Below, in pieces: positions 23,735 to 33,021 of a DNA stretch of 64,000 nt. Positions within the stretch are counted from its first letter, which is position 1, and each line of letters begins with the position of its first letter. Origin of the DNA: Ceratotherium simum simum (taxonomy: Eukaryota > Chordata > Mammalia > Perissodactyla > Rhinocerotidae); NCBI RefSeq assembly GCF_000283155.1, contig NW_004454195.1, positions 10,129,500 to 10,193,499 of the forward strand. The letters run 5' to 3'. A program made the translations under genes and the position numbers. The notes beneath the pieces are model-generated. The model worked only from the letters and a program-made list of their open reading frames with translations. It was not told where the DNA came from and did not search any database.

Positions 23735-23960
23735 ATTCCCATTTAATGAATACTTACTATGTCTCTGGTACTATGCTTTGTCCAAATTAACTCATTTAAT
23801 ATTCACAACAACTTATGAGCTCTCCTGTTTGCTTTATAGATGAGGAAACTGAGGGTCAGAGAGGTTATGTAATTTGCTCAAGGTCACACAGATGGTAAAT
23901 TGTCGGAGCCAGGATTTGAACCCCATTGGTTTGATTTTGGAGCCCACATTTTTGGCCATA
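23735..23960 (-). mobile_element. MIR SINE
   Basis: TACTTACTATGTCTCTGGTA, CTCATTTAATATTCACAACA, GATGAGGAAACTGAGGGTCA, AAGGTCACACAGATGGTAAA and CCAGGATTTGAACCCCATTG: a nearly complete reversed MIR, one of the best kept here. Confidence 0.92.
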
Positions 23961-24049
23961 ATGCCATGACTACCAGCCCAGCGGTACAGGACAACCAGGA
24001 AAATAGCCATCACTGGTGGCACAAATCATATCTCAGTTGTCATTTTTCC

Positions 24050-24110
24050 GTTGATCCTTGCACAGTTCCAAGCACATAGCAGGTACTTAATAAATGGTTG
24101 TTGACTCAGT
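24050..24110 (+). mobile_element. LINE-2 (L2) 3' tip
   Basis: CCAAGCACATAGCAGGTACT and TAATAAATGGTTGTTGACTC match the end of L2. Confidence 0.75.
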
Positions 24111-24849
24111 CCCTTTGCTGAAGGGGATTATATTCTTGTTGGAGGGAAAATACTATCATGCCTGAGAGAGAAGACAGTTTAGAACAAAATACCCAATGCA
24201 GAAAAACCATAGGAGAGTCATAAGGGAGGAAAACATATAATCATTGAACAGATTGGATCCCATTAACTCCTTCTTTTCCGGTGAGGAAACCATCAAAAAT
24301 CAAATTAAGATCAGAAGGTTGCCTGATACATAAGGCACCCAAGCAGAGGAAATTGGATTTCCTAGAGGGTATGTTTTCATCACGTGGTGACTGCCCCAGT
24401 GGAAAGTCCTCCTTCAGTGAGGGCTTATGTTTGCCCAGTGGACTGGATGTTTGTGTTGGCCAGCTGTGTTCTGTCCTGGTCAGTGCTGGAAAAACACCCA
24501 GTGTCTCCCCCTCCAGCTCTTTCTAGACTCCATGGTAACTCCCCATTTTCTGTTTGCACTTGTCATTACGACATCCCCCTCCTTGGCTTCTGCAGTCTTC
24601 TCACTTTACAATTTCCATGTCTACAGTTTATTTTACATGGATTCGAGTGCCTGCTCTTCAGGACAGTGGGCACCTTGTCTCTTGATCGCATTTTAGGGGT
24701 GCCTCCTCCCATGAATGGGTACTTGTTAGCCTTAATCACGGAGAAAGCCTGTTCTGGGCTTGCATTGTTTTTACCTTTTCCTAAGCCCATATTAGGGCTT
24801 ATCTTTCTTTCAAACTATGGCTCTCTGAAAAGCCTAAGGTGAGTTCCAT
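24111..24849. other. Gene-free stretch with a chance open frame
   Basis: A 152-codon plus-strand frame (24384-24842) crosses this stretch, but its product is a low-complexity Leu/Ser/Pro-rich string with no recognisable domain, no splice context and no match I know. I treat it as chance. Confidence 0.45.
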
Positions 24850-24931
24850 ATATATATATATTTAAATAGATGTAATATAATGTAGTTAATTATGATAGTT
24901 TATTATATTATAATATAATTATAGTTTATTT
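24850..24931. repeat. AT-rich low-complexity sequence
   Basis: TA and TTA runs with almost no G or C, next to the double ERE insertion. Confidence 0.85.
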
Positions 24932-24945
24932 AAATAAACTTTCTA

Positions 24946-25160
24946 GGGCCGGCCCCTTGGCCTAGCAGTTAAGTGCGCGCGATCCGCTACTGGCGGCCCA
25001 GGTTCGGATCCCGGGCACGCACCGACACACCGCTTCTCCGGCCATGCTGAGGCCGCGTCCCACATACAGCAACTAGAAGGATGTGCAGCTATGACATACA
25101 ACTATCTACTGGGGCTTTCGGGGAAAAATAAATAAATAAAATTATAATAAATAAATAAAT
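24946..25160 (+). mobile_element. ERE SINE, short-tail form (younger of a pair)
   Basis: Duplication AAATAAACTTTCTA at 24932-24945 and 25161-25174. The tail ends in (TAAA)n. The right copy of its duplication is also the left copy of the next ERE's duplication, so this element landed in an existing target site. Confidence 0.95.
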
Positions 25161-25177
25161 AAATAAACTTTCTATTT

Positions 25178-25420
25178 CTCTTTTTTGTGAGTAAGATTGT
25201 CCCTGAGCTAACATCTGTTGCCAATCTTCTTTTTGCTTGAGGAAGAGTGTCCCTGAGCTAACATCTGTGGCAATCTTCCTCTACTTTGTATGTGGGGCAC
25301 TGCTACAGCATGGCTTGATGAGCAGTGCATAGGTCCATACCCGGCATCCGAACCTACGAACCCCTGGCTGCCAATGCTGAGCACATGAACTTAACCACTA
25401 TGCCACTGGGCTGGCCTGCC
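25178..25420 (-). mobile_element. ERE SINE, long-tail form (older of a pair)
   Basis: Duplication ATAAACTTTCTATTT at 25163-25177 and 25421-25435. It has two TGAGCTAACATCTG modules, a diverged B box (GGCATCCGAACC in reverse) and a head changed to GGGCTGGCC. More diverged than its neighbour. Confidence 0.93.
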
Positions 25421-26218
25421 ATAAACTTTCTATTTTGAGATCACTATAGATTCACGTGCAGTTGCAAGAAACAATACAGAGAAATCCCCTATACCCTTTA
25501 CCTAGTTTCCCCAATGGTAACACCTTGTAAAACTATAGTATAATATCACAACCAGGATATTGACGTTGAAACAGTCAAGATAGGGTACATTTCCATCACC
25601 ACCAGAGTCCCTCATGTTGCCCTTTTATAGCCACACCTGTTTCCCTCCTGCCCCCAACCCTTCCTTGACCCCTGGAAACCTGTAAGTTGTTCTCCATTTC
25701 TATAGTTTTTTCATTTCAAGAATGTTATATAGATGGAATCATATAGTATGTAACTTTAGGATTGGCTTTTGTCACCCAGCATAATTCTCTGGAGACCGTC
25801 TAGGTTGTTGCCTGTATCAATAGTTTGCTATTTTTATTTGTGAGTAGTAGTCCACAGTATTGATGTACCACAGTTTGCTTAACCATTCACCATGGAAGGA
25901 CACCTGGGTTGTTTCTAGTTTGGGGCTATTGCAAATAAAGCTGCTATACACATTTGTGTACAGGTTTTTGTGTGAACAGAAATCTTCATTTCTCTGGGAT
26001 GAATGATCAGGAGTGCAATTGCTGGGTCTTATGGTAAGTGTGTGTTTAGTTTTTTAAGAAACTGTCAAACCATTTTCTGGAGTGGCTGTGCCATTTTACA
26101 TTTCCACAAGCAATGTATGGGTGAGCCAATTTCTTTACACCCTCATGAGAATTTCGTGTTGTCACTATTTTTTGTATTAACCATTCTGATAGGTGTAGTG
26201 ATATCTCATTGTGGTTTT

Positions 26219-26470
26219 TTCTGTTTTGTCTATTTTTTGAGGAAGATTAGCCCTGAGCTAACATCTGTTGCCAATCCTCCTCTTTTTTAGTGAGGAAGAT
26301 TGGCCCTGAGTTAACATCCGTGCCCATCTTCCTCTACTTTATATGGGACACTGCCACAGCATGGCTTTGACAAGTGGTGCCTAGGTCTGTGCCGGGGGTC
26401 CGAACCTGCAAACTCTGGGCCACCAAAGTGGAATGCACGAACTTAACTGCTATGCCATCGGGCTGGCCCC
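26219..26470 (-). mobile_element. ERE SINE, long-tail form, inside L1
   Basis: Perfect duplication TCTCATTGTGGTTTT at 26204-26218 and 26471-26485, both within the host L1. The head is diverged (GGGCTGGCCCC reversed). Confidence 0.94.
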
Positions 26471-26933
26471 TCTCATTGTGGTTTTAATTTGCATTTCCCT
26501 AATGGCTAATGATGTTGAACGTCTCTTCATATGCTTATTTGCCATCTGTCTATCCTCTTTGGTGAAATGTCTCTTCATGTCTTTTGCCCACATTCTAATT
26601 GGATTGTATGTTTTTTACTCTTGAGTCTTGAGTGTTCTTTACACAGTCTAGATACTAGTCCTTTGCCAGATATGTGGTTTGCAAATATTTTCTTTCACTT
26701 TCTAGCTTATCTTTTCATTTTCTTAAGAGGGTCTTTCAGATCAGAAGTTTTCAATTTTGATGAAATCCAATTTATCAATTTTTCCTTTTATGGATCATGC
26801 TTTTGGTATCAAGTCTCAGAACACTTTGCATAGGCCTAGATCTTGAAGATTTCCCCCTATCTTATTTTCTGAAAGTTTTATAGCTTTATATTTTACATTT
26901 AAGTCCATGGTCCATTTTGAGTTAATTGTTGTA

Positions 26934-27259
26934 CAGGCATACCTCGGAGATATTGTGGGTTTGGTTCTAGATCACCATAATAAAGCAAATATGGCAATAA
27001 AGCAAGTTACACAAATTTTTTGGTTTCCCAGTACATATAAAAGTTAAGTTTATACTTCACTGTAGTCTATTAAGTGTGCAATAACATCATGTCTAAAAAA
27101 TAATGTACATACCTTAATTAAAAAATACTTCATTGCTGAAAAATGCTATCACCTGACCCTTCAGCTAGTCATAATCTTTTTGCTGGTGGAAGGTCTTGTA
27201 AAAAACACAGTATCTGCAAAGCACAATAAAATGAAGTGTAATAAAATGAAATATGCCTG
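26934..27259. mobile_element. Tigger1-type non-autonomous DNA transposon inside L1
   Basis: Begins CAGGCATACCTCGGAGATAT and ends TATGCCTG, the inverted ends of Tigger1 (TcMar/pogo group), flanked by the TA duplication at 26932-26933 and 27260-27261. Internal words AGTCTATTAAGTGTGCAATA and TTCAGCTAGTCATAATC are from the left and right edges of Tigger1. The transposase region is absent, so it was moved in trans. It splits the L1 cleanly. Confidence 0.95.
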
Positions 27260-27274
27260 TATAAGGTGTGAGAC

Positions 27275-28955
27275 AGGTTGAGGTTCTTTTTCTTTCTTTT
27301 GGCTTTGGATGTCCCATTGCCCCAGCACCATTTGTGAAAAAGCTGTCTTTCCTTCATTGAATTCCTTCTGCATCTTTGTCAAAAATCAGTTGGGTATATT
27401 TGTATGGGCCTGTTTCTGGGTCTCTATTCTGTTCCACTGCTCCATGTGTCTATTCCTCTGCCAGTTCCACACAGTTTTGATTACCATAGCTATAGAATAA
27501 GTCTCAAATCCAAGTCGACTGATTTCTCTCTCTTTATTCTTTTTCAAAATTGTTTTAACTATTCTAGTTCTTTTGCTGTCCCATATAAATTTTAGAATAA
27601 TCCTGTCTATATTTACAAAAATATCTGAGATTTTTCTAAGAATTTTATTAAACTTGTATATCAATTTAGGGAGAATAGCATCTTTACTATGTTGAGTCTT
27701 TCAATCCATGAATATAGTATGTCTTTCTATTGATTTAGATCTTCTTCGATTTAAAAAAAATCAGTGTTGTTTAGTTTTCAGCATACAAGTTAATGTTTTG
27801 TTAGATTTACACTTATTTTATTTTTTTGAGTGACTGTAAATGTCATTATATTTAAAATTTTTGTGCCCACATGTTCATTGCTAGTATGTAGAAATACAAT
27901 TGATTTTTGTATATTTATTTTCTATCCTGCAACCTTGCTGAAATTATTATTTCTTTTATTTTTTGGTAGATTCCTTGAAATTTTCTAAATAGACAATCGT
28001 GTCATTTGCATATAGAGACAGTTTTATTTCTTACTTTTTGATATGTATGCCTTTTATTTCCTTTTCTTGCCTTCTCTCACAGGCTAGAACTTCCAGCACT
28101 ATGTTGAATAAGAGTGGTAAGAGCAGACATCCTTGCCTTATTCCTGATCTTAGGGGGAAAACATCTAGTCTCTCACCATTGAGTATAATGTCAGCTGTAG
28201 ATTTTTTTGTGGATGCTTTTTTTTTTTTTGTGAGGAACATTAGCCCTGAGCTAACATCCGATGCCAATCCTCCTCTTTTTGCTGAGGAAGATTGGCCCTG
28301 GGCTAACATCCATGCCCATCTTCCTCTATTTTATATGGGATGCTGCCACAGCATGGCTTGACAAGTGGTGCATCAGTGCACACCTGGGATCTGAACCCGT
28401 GAACCCTGGACCTCCGAAGTGGAGTGCGCGCTCTTAACCACTACACCATTGGGCCAGCCTCTGGATGCTCTTTATCAAATTGAGGAAGTTTCCCTCTGTT
28501 CCTGAGATTTTTTTTTATCATGAATGGACATTGAATTTGGTCAAATGATTTTTTTGCATGGAATGACATGATCATGTGATTTTTTTTCTTCTTTAGCCTG
28601 TTAATATGGCGGATTATGCTAATTGATTTTCAAATATTGAACCAGCCTTGTATCCCTGAAATAAACCCACTTGGATCATGTTAAATAATTCTTCTTGTAT
28701 ATTGCTGGATCTATTTGCTAATATTTTGCTAAGGAGTTTTTTGTGTTTATATTCACGGGAGAGATTGGTCTGTAGTGTTCATTTTTTGTACTATCTTTGT
28801 CTAGTTTTGGTGTTAGGGTAATACTAGCTTCATAAAATGGATTGGGAAGAGTTCCTTCCTCTTCTATTTTTCTGGAAGAGATTGTGTAGAATTGGTGTTA
28901 ATTCTTCTTTAAACATTTGGTAGAATTCTCCAGTGAAACCATCTGGTCCTGCCCC
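27275..28955 (-). pseudogene. Decayed L1 ORF2 (reverse transcriptase and C-terminal part)
   Basis: Two minus-strand frames retain recognisable ORF2 protein. At 28031-28210 the words [19 protein letters not shown] and [11 protein letters not shown] correspond to the reverse transcriptase palm region of L1. At 27386-27664 ILKFIWDSKRTRI and IKTVWNWQRNRHMEQWNRIE belong to the following region. Frames are broken between and within these pieces by stops, shifts and an ERE. It is a dead remnant, with no endonuclease domain present. Confidence 0.9.
28221..28461 (-). mobile_element. ERE SINE, long-tail form, inside L1 ORF2
   Basis: Duplication TGGATGCT(T/C)TT at 28210-28220 and 28462-28472 in the host L1. 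T run, two modules, B box region and diverged head (GGGCCAGCC reversed) are all present. Confidence 0.93.
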
Positions 28956-29299
28956 TTCCCAACCCCTCATATTTAAAAATGTACCTTTAAAAGTATTTAA
29001 AAAAATCTAAATACTTAGTGCACCAATAATATGACTAATTAATTTTAAAGGACAAAAATCATGTCTCCTGAATGATTTCAAAAGTGAAACACACTTTTGA
29101 AGTTCTGTCTACAAAATACAAAATTTCCCTTCACAATTTTGAGATGAAACTTAATGGACAAATCTTCGTGTTTCCTTTAGCACCTTCTCTGTTTGCTTAG
29201 CAATGGGGTAGAAATGCAAGAAATATCTGTGTGTGGCAAGTTTAAGACCAAAGTGTGAATGTCAACAAGATTGCCTCCCTGCCTGACATATACATCTCT
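28956..29299. other. AT-rich gene-free stretch, source of a copied segment
   Basis: Unique AT-rich sequence. Bases 29127-29153 recur exactly at 29671-29697 inside the MER5A copy. Confidence 0.6.
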
Positions 29300-29480
29300 G
29301 TCTCAGGTTATCCTGGGTCTACCACTGACTGTCTGTGTGACCTTGGCAAATTATTTACCCCCTTTAGGTCTTAGTTTGGTTCCCTCCTCCTTAAAAAGGG
29401 GATGATAATTGGAAAGCAACTTGCCTTATAGGGTTGTTAGGAGCAGGATAAGTTCTCAATAATTCCTAGTTGTTATTCTG
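29300..29480 (+). mobile_element. MIR SINE fragment
   Basis: CCACTGACTGTCTGTGTGAC, CCTTGGCAAATTATTTACCC, TATAGGGTTGTTAGGAGCAG and GTTCTCAATAATTCC follow the MIR core and tail. Confidence 0.85.
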
Positions 29481-29690
29481 CCAAAGTGAAGGGAATGGCT
29501 TCCTTTAATTGGTTCCACTTAGAACAGGGGAACAGAGAGTCCCTATGTTACTCTTGGTAAATGCTTATTGGCCTATAGCAGAGTTTCTCAACGTCAGCAC
29601 TATTGACATTTTGGGCCGGATAATTCTTTGTTGAGGGGGATTGTCCTGTGCGTTGTAGGATGTTTAGCATCCCTTCACAATTTTGAGATG

Positions 29691-29714
29691 AAACTTACTA
29701 CATGTAGTAAGTTT
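29691..29714. repeat. Perfect 24-bp palindrome
   Basis: The 24 bases centred on ACATGT equal their own reverse complement. The left half overlaps the end of the copied 27-bp segment, so the palindrome was made by fold-back of that segment. Confidence 0.95.
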
Positions 29715-29729
29715 CTATTTACTACTCTA

Positions 29730-29772
29730 CTTACTACGTGTAGCACCTTACTTACTTACTACATGTAGCACC
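29730..29772 (+). repeat. Duplicated 18-bp unit
   Basis: CTTACTAC(G/A)TGTAGCACC occurs at 29730-29747 and 29755-29772, 25 bp apart with one difference. The right copy joins the normal MER5A sequence. Confidence 0.9.
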
Positions 29773-29901
29773 CCCATGCCCACAGTTACAACAACCAAAA
29801 ATGTCTCCAGACATTGCCAAATATCCTCTGGGGGCAAAATCTCCCCCAGTTGAGAACCACTGGCCTATAGTTATGTGATCTCTCACTCAAAAAACTTTTA
29901 G

Positions 29902-30152
29902 GGGCCGGCCCGGTGGCACAAGCGGTTAAGTGCTTGCGCTCCACTGCGGCGGCCCAGGGTTCACTGGTTCGGATCCCGGGCGCGTACCGATGCACTACTT
30001 GGCAAGCCATGCTGTGGCGGCGTCCCATATAAAGTGGAGGAAGATGGGCATGGATGTTAGCCCAGGGCCAGTCTTCCTCAGCAAAAAAATAATAAAAGAG
30101 GAGGATTGGCAGATGTTAGCACAGGGCTGATCTCCTCACAAAAAAAAAAAAA
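29902..30152 (+). mobile_element. ERE SINE, long-tail form
   Basis: Starts GGGGCCGGCCCGGTGGCACA and has a good B box (GGTTCGGATCCC). Two TGTTAGC modules precede a long A tail. Flanks AAAAAACTTTTAG (29889-29901) and AAAAAATTTTTAG (30153-30165) form the duplication. Confidence 0.95.
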
Positions 30153-30165
30153 AAAAAATTTTTAG

Positions 30166-31196
30166 AAACTAATACACGCCTGTGGGGAAAGTATGGAAAA
30201 TACTTGTAGTAGAGGTAAAAATACTATTTTAAACCACAGTGGACTACAGTTGCCTCTGCCCCTCTGGAAGTAGCAGAATTCCTCTCAGGAGTAAGTCATC
30301 TTTTGTTTGGTAAATACCTTGACAGGACATTTAGAGGGTGAGATGCAAGAGGGAGGCCCTTTACGCACCCTGGTAGATGCAGGCACAGAGAGACAGCTGT
30401 AGTCACACTGCTCTGCATAAGAATGAGGAGGAATTCGTGGGTGGTGATGGAGCAAGAGGCGAGAGGTGAGCCGAGCAGAGGGCGGGGTGTGAGGGCCGGG
30501 GAGTGGGCTGAGCTGCGGTGTGACAGGTGGTAGCCAGGGGCTGTGCAGTTCTGGGCGGGTGAGAAATTCACAGGGTGGGGGTGGCTGGAGGACTTTCAAG
30601 TGCTATGATGAGATGGGAGGCCTTCTCTGCCCCCGCCCATCACCGATTCCCCACACCCTCAGTGAAGTCTGTTACACCCAAAGCCATGTGTAGATGGTGT
30701 TGTAAGAAATGGAAAAAAAAAAAAAGGGCAGGGAGAAGAAAAGAGCTGAGGAGGTGAAGTGTCTGTGGGACTGAGAGTGAAGGGGAAACGGGAAATGGGA
30801 GCAGCAGATCTGAGCAGCCAAGCCCTCCGGAACTTTTAGAGATCAGGGAGAGGATGCTAGCCTTCCTTCTGGATACGGGAGAGGGGGTTTGAGTGAGATT
30901 TATGTAAATCTCAAAGGGTGTGAGATTTAGACTGCCATCTATATGGGAAAGAAAACCGTTTGCTGTATTTTTTCTATGCAGTTTTTTCATGCAGTTCATC
31001 TTGCCGTATATGGCCATTTTTCTTGTCAGCCACTTCAGCCCCCAGAGGAGGTGGAAGCCATTTCTGTTGCTCCCAACTCCACCATCTAGTGCCAGTGCCA
31101 GGTGGAGGCAAAGGTGCTGGAGCTGCAGCCGCCTGGTACTTCTGGAGCTGTTGGGGTCCTGGAGGGCAGGGCTGTCCTGAACTGCCCAAACAGGAG
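30166..31196. other. Gene-free stretch with a GC-rich patch
   Basis: 30430-30570 is GC-rich but not a CpG island by eye. 30713-30725 is an A run. 30895-30912 is an 18-bp inverted repeat (GAGATTTA-TG-TAAATCTC). 30930-31190 has a long minus-strand frame rich in Pro, Gln and Ala that I could not identify. Confidence 0.4.
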
Positions 31197-31329
31197 ACTG
31201 TGTGTGTGTGTACATGTGTATATGTGTGTGTATGTGTGTGTGCATGTATATATGTGTGTATGTGTGCGTGTATGTGTGTGCATGTGTGTATATGTGCAAG
31301 CGTGTATGTGTGTGTATATGTGTGTATAC
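31197..31329 (+). repeat. TG/TA-rich microsatellite, left part
   Basis: Imperfect (TG)n with TATG and CATG interruptions. It is cut by the LTR at 31330 and continues at 31856. It produces long His/Thr and Cys/Val open frames that are not genes. Confidence 0.92.
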
Positions 31330-31851
31330 TGTGGGGGACCAGAACTGGCCACCTCACTAGATGTCTCTTTACTTGGATTATTTTCTCTGAAGGACATTTG
31401 ACCTTCCCCCAAACTGCCTAAAAGCAATAGACTGGGAGGGTCCTTGCTAAGCCCATTCTTATCAAAGTTCTGTGTAAGAGAAATCTCCGTTTGTAAAGGT
31501 ATCTCCCTTTCTGTACTAGGAAGAAGGGGGGATGACCTCATCTCTAGAAACTCTTATCTGTGCAGAAGGCGAGGACTTAAATCTGCATAGTCTCATTCAT
31601 TGTGCTTTCTGGTAATCTCCCATAGCCGACTCCCTCATCCCCAACATCCTCCTTTGTCTACCTGAATATGCAATTTAAGGTGAAAACTTCCACCATTTGT
31701 CGAGAAACTCAGTTTCCCTGCTTTCTCCCACGTATACATGTTAATAAAGCTTTGTTTGATTTTCTCCTGCGATTCGGTCTCATGTCAATTTAATTTGTAG
31801 CCCAGCCAGAAAGGACTCAGAGTGGGTAGAGGATAGTCTTCCTCCCCTTCA
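31330..31851 (+). mobile_element. Solo LTR of an endogenous retrovirus (copy A)
   Basis: Begins TGTGGGGGACCAGAACTGGC and ends CCCCTTCA. An AATAAA polyadenylation signal lies at 31743-31748. The 3' part (TCAATTTAATTTGTAGCCC, GGGTAGAGGATAG) resembles copies B to D. Flanks ATAC and ATAA fit a 4-bp duplication with one change. There is no primer-binding site or viral gene beside it, so it is a solo LTR. Confidence 0.8.
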
Positions 31852-31855
31852 ATAA

Positions 31856-31911
31856 GTGTATGTGTGTATGTATGTATATGTGTGTGTATGTATGTGTGTA
31901 TGTGTATGTGG
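31856..31911 (+). repeat. TG/TA-rich microsatellite, right part
   Basis: The same TGTATGTGTGTATG pattern as before the LTR; this is the other half of the array at 31197-31329. Confidence 0.9.
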
Positions 31912-32218
31912 GGGGTTGGCAGTCTATTCTTTCTCCCACCTTTATGATACTCTTATCCCCAAGCAGGGCTCTCAAGGTCTCCCAGAGAGTTTAGTAAAAA
32001 GGCCTTTTGGTTTTTCACTCTTTCTTCTCTCCCTGTGATTCAGGCAGGAGTCCTTGAGAACTAGGTTCCACAGTTATCTGGAGATGGGGACCACGTGGCT
32101 TTACCCTAGGATGATGTTCTGACCCTCCCCCAAATAGACTACTTGCAGGGCTGCCCCACAGGCCCACTGGATGAGCTGACTCCTAGGAGGAACACAGCTT
32201 AAATTCAGGTTTAAGTTC
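31912..32218. other. Gene-free stretch
   Basis: Nothing recognised. Confidence 0.5.
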
Positions 32219-32713
32219 ACTATAGGGGAGGAAAATAATTTTCCTTCTACTCTTCTAGGTTCTGTGGCTGAGACCCCCTGTAATAAAAGACAGATTAACA
32301 AGAGAAAAACAAAAATTTTAAAACATGTACACATGAGAGATACCCAGGAAAACTGAGTAAAACTCCCCCAAATGGCCCAAGCCACCACATTAAATATCAT
32401 GTTCAAGTAAAGACAAAAGAAAGATGTCGTGGGGAGGCCAGTTAAGGGAGGTGACCAGGAAAAGCACAGTAAACAAGGGCAAGCTTGTTATGCAGATTTC
32501 AGTGAGTGCCTTCTCCATTGATAAGAGTTTTTTGTGGTTGTAGAGTCATCCTCCTTTTCCTGGTTGAGTGTGGGAGACACTTACAAATGGAGAATTTCTT
32601 TATGCATGTAAATGTCCCTTACAAAAGGGTAACAGAGATTCTCCTGTGTCTGCAGTTTCTCAAGAATAATCAGCTCAAAATAATCCTTTTGCCAAAGAGG
32701 CATATTTTGGGAC
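32219..32713 (-). mobile_element. Solo ERV LTR (copy B), reversed
   Basis: GGGGAGGAAAATAATTTTCC, GTTCTGTGGCTGAGACC, GTAATAAAAGACAGATTAAC at one end and CAGCTCAAAATAATCC, GCATATTTTGGG at the other are the reverse complement of the family of copies C and D. The right end is not sharp. No viral coding sequence. Confidence 0.7.
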
Positions 32714-33016
32714 CATTAAGACAAAGCCATGACAACTCTTTCTCAACATTCTCTACCACCCCCTAACTCACACATGTCCACGCAAATATCCATTAGCCAG
32801 TGGAAAAGACAGTCCTTTTAAGATCAATAAAGCTGGAGTTAGTAAAGACCCCAGGTAAAACTGTGAGGGAGGAAGTGAGGCATACCGCCATCTCGGTCAG
32901 TCCATCAAGCCCCATTCCCCTCCCATTCTCTCCGCATGGACACAGCTCTGCCTCTAGCTTGCTGTGTTTGTTCTTCAAACTTATGTATAAGAGTTTTGGT
33001 TAACTGTGGAAGCTTA
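32714..33016. other. Gene-free stretch
   Basis: Nothing recognised; short frames on both strands only. Confidence 0.5.
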
Positions 33017-33021
33017 AAGAC

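Larger units (their letters stand above)
25421..28955 (-). mobile_element. L1 LINE, 5'-truncated, minus strand, broken by three inserts
   Basis: Read on the plus strand it begins in the L1 3' untranslated region (TCACTATAGATTCACGTGCA, AATACAGAGAAATCCCC) and runs through antisense ORF2 to CCAGTGAAACCATCTGGTCC. After subtracting two EREs and a Tigger1 about 2.7 kb of L1 remains, less than half of a full element. It resembles an L1M-age subfamily. The coding part is broken by stops and shifts, and no 5' region is present. Confidence 0.92.
29579..29862 (-). mobile_element. MER5A-type hAT transposon with a complex internal insertion
   Basis: Inverted ends CAGAGTTTCTCAAC and GTTGAGAACCACTG with a perfect 8-bp duplication GCCTATAG (29571-29578 and 29863-29870). 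The outer parts match MER5A in reverse (GACATTTTGGGCCGGATAAT; AAAATGTCTCCAGACATTGC). It is about 284 bp, whereas the family is under 200 bp. The excess is a roughly 95-bp block at 29671-29767 made of a copy of 29127-29153, a palindrome and a repeated junction. It encodes nothing. Confidence 0.92.

Noticed and set aside
24384..24842. 152-codon plus-strand frame, Leu/Ser-rich
   Set aside because: Low-complexity product, no domain, no supporting context; consistent with chance.
29127..29697. Exact 27-bp direct repeat read as a possible CRISPR or attachment-site pair
   Set aside because: Only two copies, no spacer array, mammalian context, and one copy is embedded in a MER5A; a repair event explains it better.
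30640..31299. 219-codon minus-strand frame
   Set aside because: Its start is translation of the TG microsatellite (His/Thr/Tyr repeats) and the rest has no recognised domain.
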